Assembly (NCBI GenBank): GCA_947499255.1
Contig: CANMNF010000002.1
Span: forward strand, 570,430 to 634,429
From: an uncultured Sphingomonadaceae bacterium
Lineage (GTDB): Bacteria; Pseudomonadota; Alphaproteobacteria; Sphingomonadales; Sphingomonadaceae
Length of the DNA stretch: 64,000 bases
Direction: 5' to 3'
The translations under genes and the position numbers were made by a program. The notes beneath the pieces are model-generated. The model made no database searches. It worked only from the letters and a program-made list of their open reading frames with translations, and had not been told where the DNA came from. Below are positions 62,279 to 64,000 of the stretch, in pieces. Position 1 is the first letter of the stretch, and each line of letters begins with the position of its first letter.

Positions 62279-63811
62279 ATGTCCAAGCCCAAATCGAACA
62301 GGCGAACCTTCGCTATTATCTCCCACCCCGATGCTGGTAAAACCACGCTGACGGAAAAGCTGCTGCTGCAAGGCGGCGCGATCCATCAGGCGGGGCAGGT
62401 CAAAGCGCGCGGTGAAGCACGCCGCGCCCGCTCTGACTGGATGAAGATCGAGCAGCAGCGCGGTATCTCGGTCACCAGTTCGGTAATGACCTTCCAAAAA
62501 GACGGGATCATCTTCAACCTGCTTGACACGCCGGGGCACGAAGACTTTTCAGAAGACACCTATCGGACTTTGACCGCCGTCGACAGCGCGATCATGGTGA
62601 TCGATGCGGCCAAGGGGATCGAGCCGCAAACGCGCAAACTGTTTGAAGTGTGTCGCCTGCGCAGCGTCCCGATTATCACTTTCGTCAATAAAGTGGACCG
62701 CGAAGGCCGCGATCCGTTTGAGACGTTGGAACAAGTCGCCGATATGCTCGCGCTTGATGTCAGCCCGCAAAACTGGCCCATCGGCATGGGTGGCCTTTTC
62801 GAAGGTATTCTGGATTTTTCGGATGGCTCGGTCGTTCGGCCTGAAGGCGCTGCCAAGGAATTCCTCGGCAAGCGCGATACCGATCCTGAAATCCCTGAGA
62901 ACTACGCTGAAGAGGCGGAGCTTGCGCGCATTGGCTATCCCGAATTTGACATCGAAGCCTATCGCAATGGCGATTTGACGCCTGTCTATTTCGGCTCCGC
63001 GCTTAAGAGCTTTGGCGTCGAAGAACTGATCGCAGCGATCGCTGAACACGCCCCGCCGCCGCGCGCGCAGCCAGCCGGTGATGAACAGATCAGCCCTGAC
63101 TATGACGAAGTTACCGGCTTCATCTTCAAAGTGCAGGCCAATATGGACCCCAATCACCGGGACCGGATTGCGTTTATGCGGCAAGTGTCGGGTACTTTTA
63201 AGCGCGGCATGAAATTGACCCCTAGTGGTCTGGGCAAGCCGATTGCGGTCCACTCTCCAATCCTTTTCTTCGCGCAGGATCGCGAGATTGCCGATACCGC
63301 AGAGGCAGGCGATATTATTGGCATTCCCAATCACGGCACTTTGCGCGTGGGCGATACGCTCAGCGAAAAAGACAAGCTACGGTTTACTGGCCTGCCAAAT
63401 TTCGCGCCCGAAATCCTGCGCCGTGTTCAATTGAAGGACCCCACCAAGACCAAGCAATTGCGCAAAGCGTTGGATGATTTGTCCGAAGAGGGCGTGATCC
63501 AAGTGTTTTACCCGGTGATCGGGGGGCAAAGCATTGTGGGCGTTGTAGGCCAGCTGCAGCTTGACGTGCTCGTCGCAAGGTTATCAGCGGAATATAAAGT
63601 GGAGGCGGGCCTTGAAGCATCGCCCTTTGCAGCCGCGCGCTGGATTAAAGGGCCGCAGGAAAAACTCGATGAGTTTGAGCGTTTCAACCAAGGCAACCTT
63701 GCGCTCGACCGGGATAATGATCTTGTTTTTATGGCCAAATCACCTTGGGATGTGGGGTATCAGCAGGAGAAAAACGCTGAACTGAACTTCTCTGCCACCA
63801 AGGAACGATGA
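62279..63811 (+). CDS. prfC: Peptide chain release factor 3
   Basis: 510 residues. Translational GTPase that recycles RF1/RF2 after termination. G1 ISHPDAGKTTLTEKLLLQGG, switch QQRGISVTSSVMTF, G3 LLDTPGHEDFSEDTYRTL and G4 TFVNKVDREGRDP, followed by beta-barrel and EF-G-like C-terminal domains (GVVGQLQLDVLVARLSAEYK). About twenty residues shorter than E. coli RF3 but complete. Confidence 0.97.
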   Translation: MSKPKSNRRTFAIISHPDAGKTTLTEKLLLQGGAIHQAGQVKARGEARRARSDWMKIEQQRGISVTSSVMTFQKDGIIFNLLDTPGHEDFSEDTYRTLTAVDSAIMVIDAAKGIEPQTRKLFEVCRLRSVPIITFVNKVDREGRDPFETLEQVADMLALDVSPQNWPIGMGGLFEGILDFSDGSVVRPEGAAKEFLGKRDTDPEIPENYAEEAELARIGYPEFDIEAYRNGDLTPVYFGSALKSFGVEELIAAIAEHAPPPRAQPAGDEQISPDYDEVTGFIFKVQANMDPNHRDRIAFMRQVSGTFKRGMKLTPSGLGKPIAVHSPILFFAQDREIADTAEAGDIIGIPNHGTLRVGDTLSEKDKLRFTGLPNFAPEILRRVQLKDPTKTKQLRKALDDLSEEGVIQVFYPVIGGQSIVGVVGQLQLDVLVARLSAEYKVEAGLEASPFAAARWIKGPQEKLDEFERFNQGNLALDRDNDLVFMAKSPWDVGYQQEKNAELNFSATKER

Positions 63812-63842
63812 CACCGACGCGTTGACCTTTTAGGATTCTGGC

Positions 63843-64000
63843 ATGGCTGATTTCACCGATACCCTGCTTCCTGATCATATCGCGATGATTGAAGCGCAAC
63901 CGGTCTTTTTCGTGGCAACTGCTGCACAAAATGCCCGGATCAACCTTTCGCCCAAAGGGTTGGCAGATACTTTCCGCGTTATCGCGCCTGACAAGGTCGC
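63843..64000 (+). CDS. Pyridoxamine 5'-phosphate oxidase family protein, 3' truncated
   Basis: 52 residues before the window ends, starting MADFTDTLLPDHIAMIEAQP. The next residues, VFFVATAAQNARINLSPKGL, match the N-terminal strand pair of the flavin-binding split-barrel family that includes PNPOx-like proteins. Too short to narrow the function; the enzyme is unlikely to be true PdxH, which has a different N-terminus. Confidence 0.75.
   Translation, partial: MADFTDTLLPDHIAMIEAQPVFFVATAAQNARINLSPKGLADTFRVIAPDKV

Noticed and set aside
1-64000. CRISPR arrays, insertion sequences, prophage and rRNA
   Set aside because: Looked for on both strands; no regular direct repeats, transposase, integrase, phage structural genes or rRNA segments were seen.

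Overview
This 64 kb window looks like a housekeeping stretch of chromosome from an alphaproteobacterium, most likely of the Sphingomonadales (Erythrobacteraceae-like). The placement is inferred from protein content: MipZ, a DUF3035 (BamF-type) lipoprotein after ileS-lspA, duplicated ExbD, a DUF2059 protein, an Lhr-like DEXH helicase, and one good match to the alphaproteobacterial general stress (EcfG) promoter. DNA is moderately GC-rich with uniform codon use. I saw no phage genes, insertion sequences, CRISPR arrays or rRNA. About 60 protein genes and two tRNAs (Thr-GGT, Gly-TCC) are packed tightly, many with 4-base start/stop overlaps.

Layout. 1-9.4 kb: the end of an RND efflux pump, a DUF445 membrane protein, a secreted protein with a TonB-C-like tail, etfBA, sucC without sucD, and a CysQ-like phosphatase. 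9.4-19.5 kb: a stress-promoter-driven OmpA lipoprotein and a CBS-domain membrane protein, then a long minus-strand run (59-aa protein, gpmA, purE, purK, folA, ribF, ileS, lspA, bamF-like). 19.5-29 kb: tRNA-Thr, two PH-domain membrane proteins, PRC-barrel protein, GNAT protein, threonine aldolase, DMT transporter, epimerase, pepN, pgeF. 29.2-35.3 kb: cytochrome bc1 operon (petABC) leading into apt, a Na+/H+ antiporter, a second OmpA lipoprotein, tRNA-Gly.

35.4-46.3 kb: an isolated GH78-type rhamnosidase next to tRNA-Gly, panC, mipZ, a small membrane-anchored J protein, phosphomannomutase, a DUF2059 protein, an MFS transporter and the DEXH helicase. 46.3-49.5 kb: a TonB energy-transduction cluster, tonB-exbB-exbD-exbD, plus a third exbD behind its own terminator and inverted repeat. 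49.8-64 kb: an exported unknown, hom, glpX, prs, hisN, rpmI-rplT, a CsgG-like/SH3 protein, an AraC regulator, pheST, prfC and the start of a pyridoxamine-oxidase-fold gene.

The genes mostly serve central functions: respiration (bc1, ETF), nucleotide and amino-acid synthesis, translation, envelope energisation. No obviously new multi-gene system is visible. The most unusual items are: an RND pump with an apparent two-helix insertion between TM6 and TM7; an IleRS with an atypical-codon insert in its editing domain; a Tim14/Pam18-like J protein beside mipZ; three tandem exbD genes with differential-expression signals; and several unexplained operator-like palindromes (before etfBA, petABC, the rhamnosidase gene and tonB). 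Names rest on motif and family recognition by eye; no database search was run.
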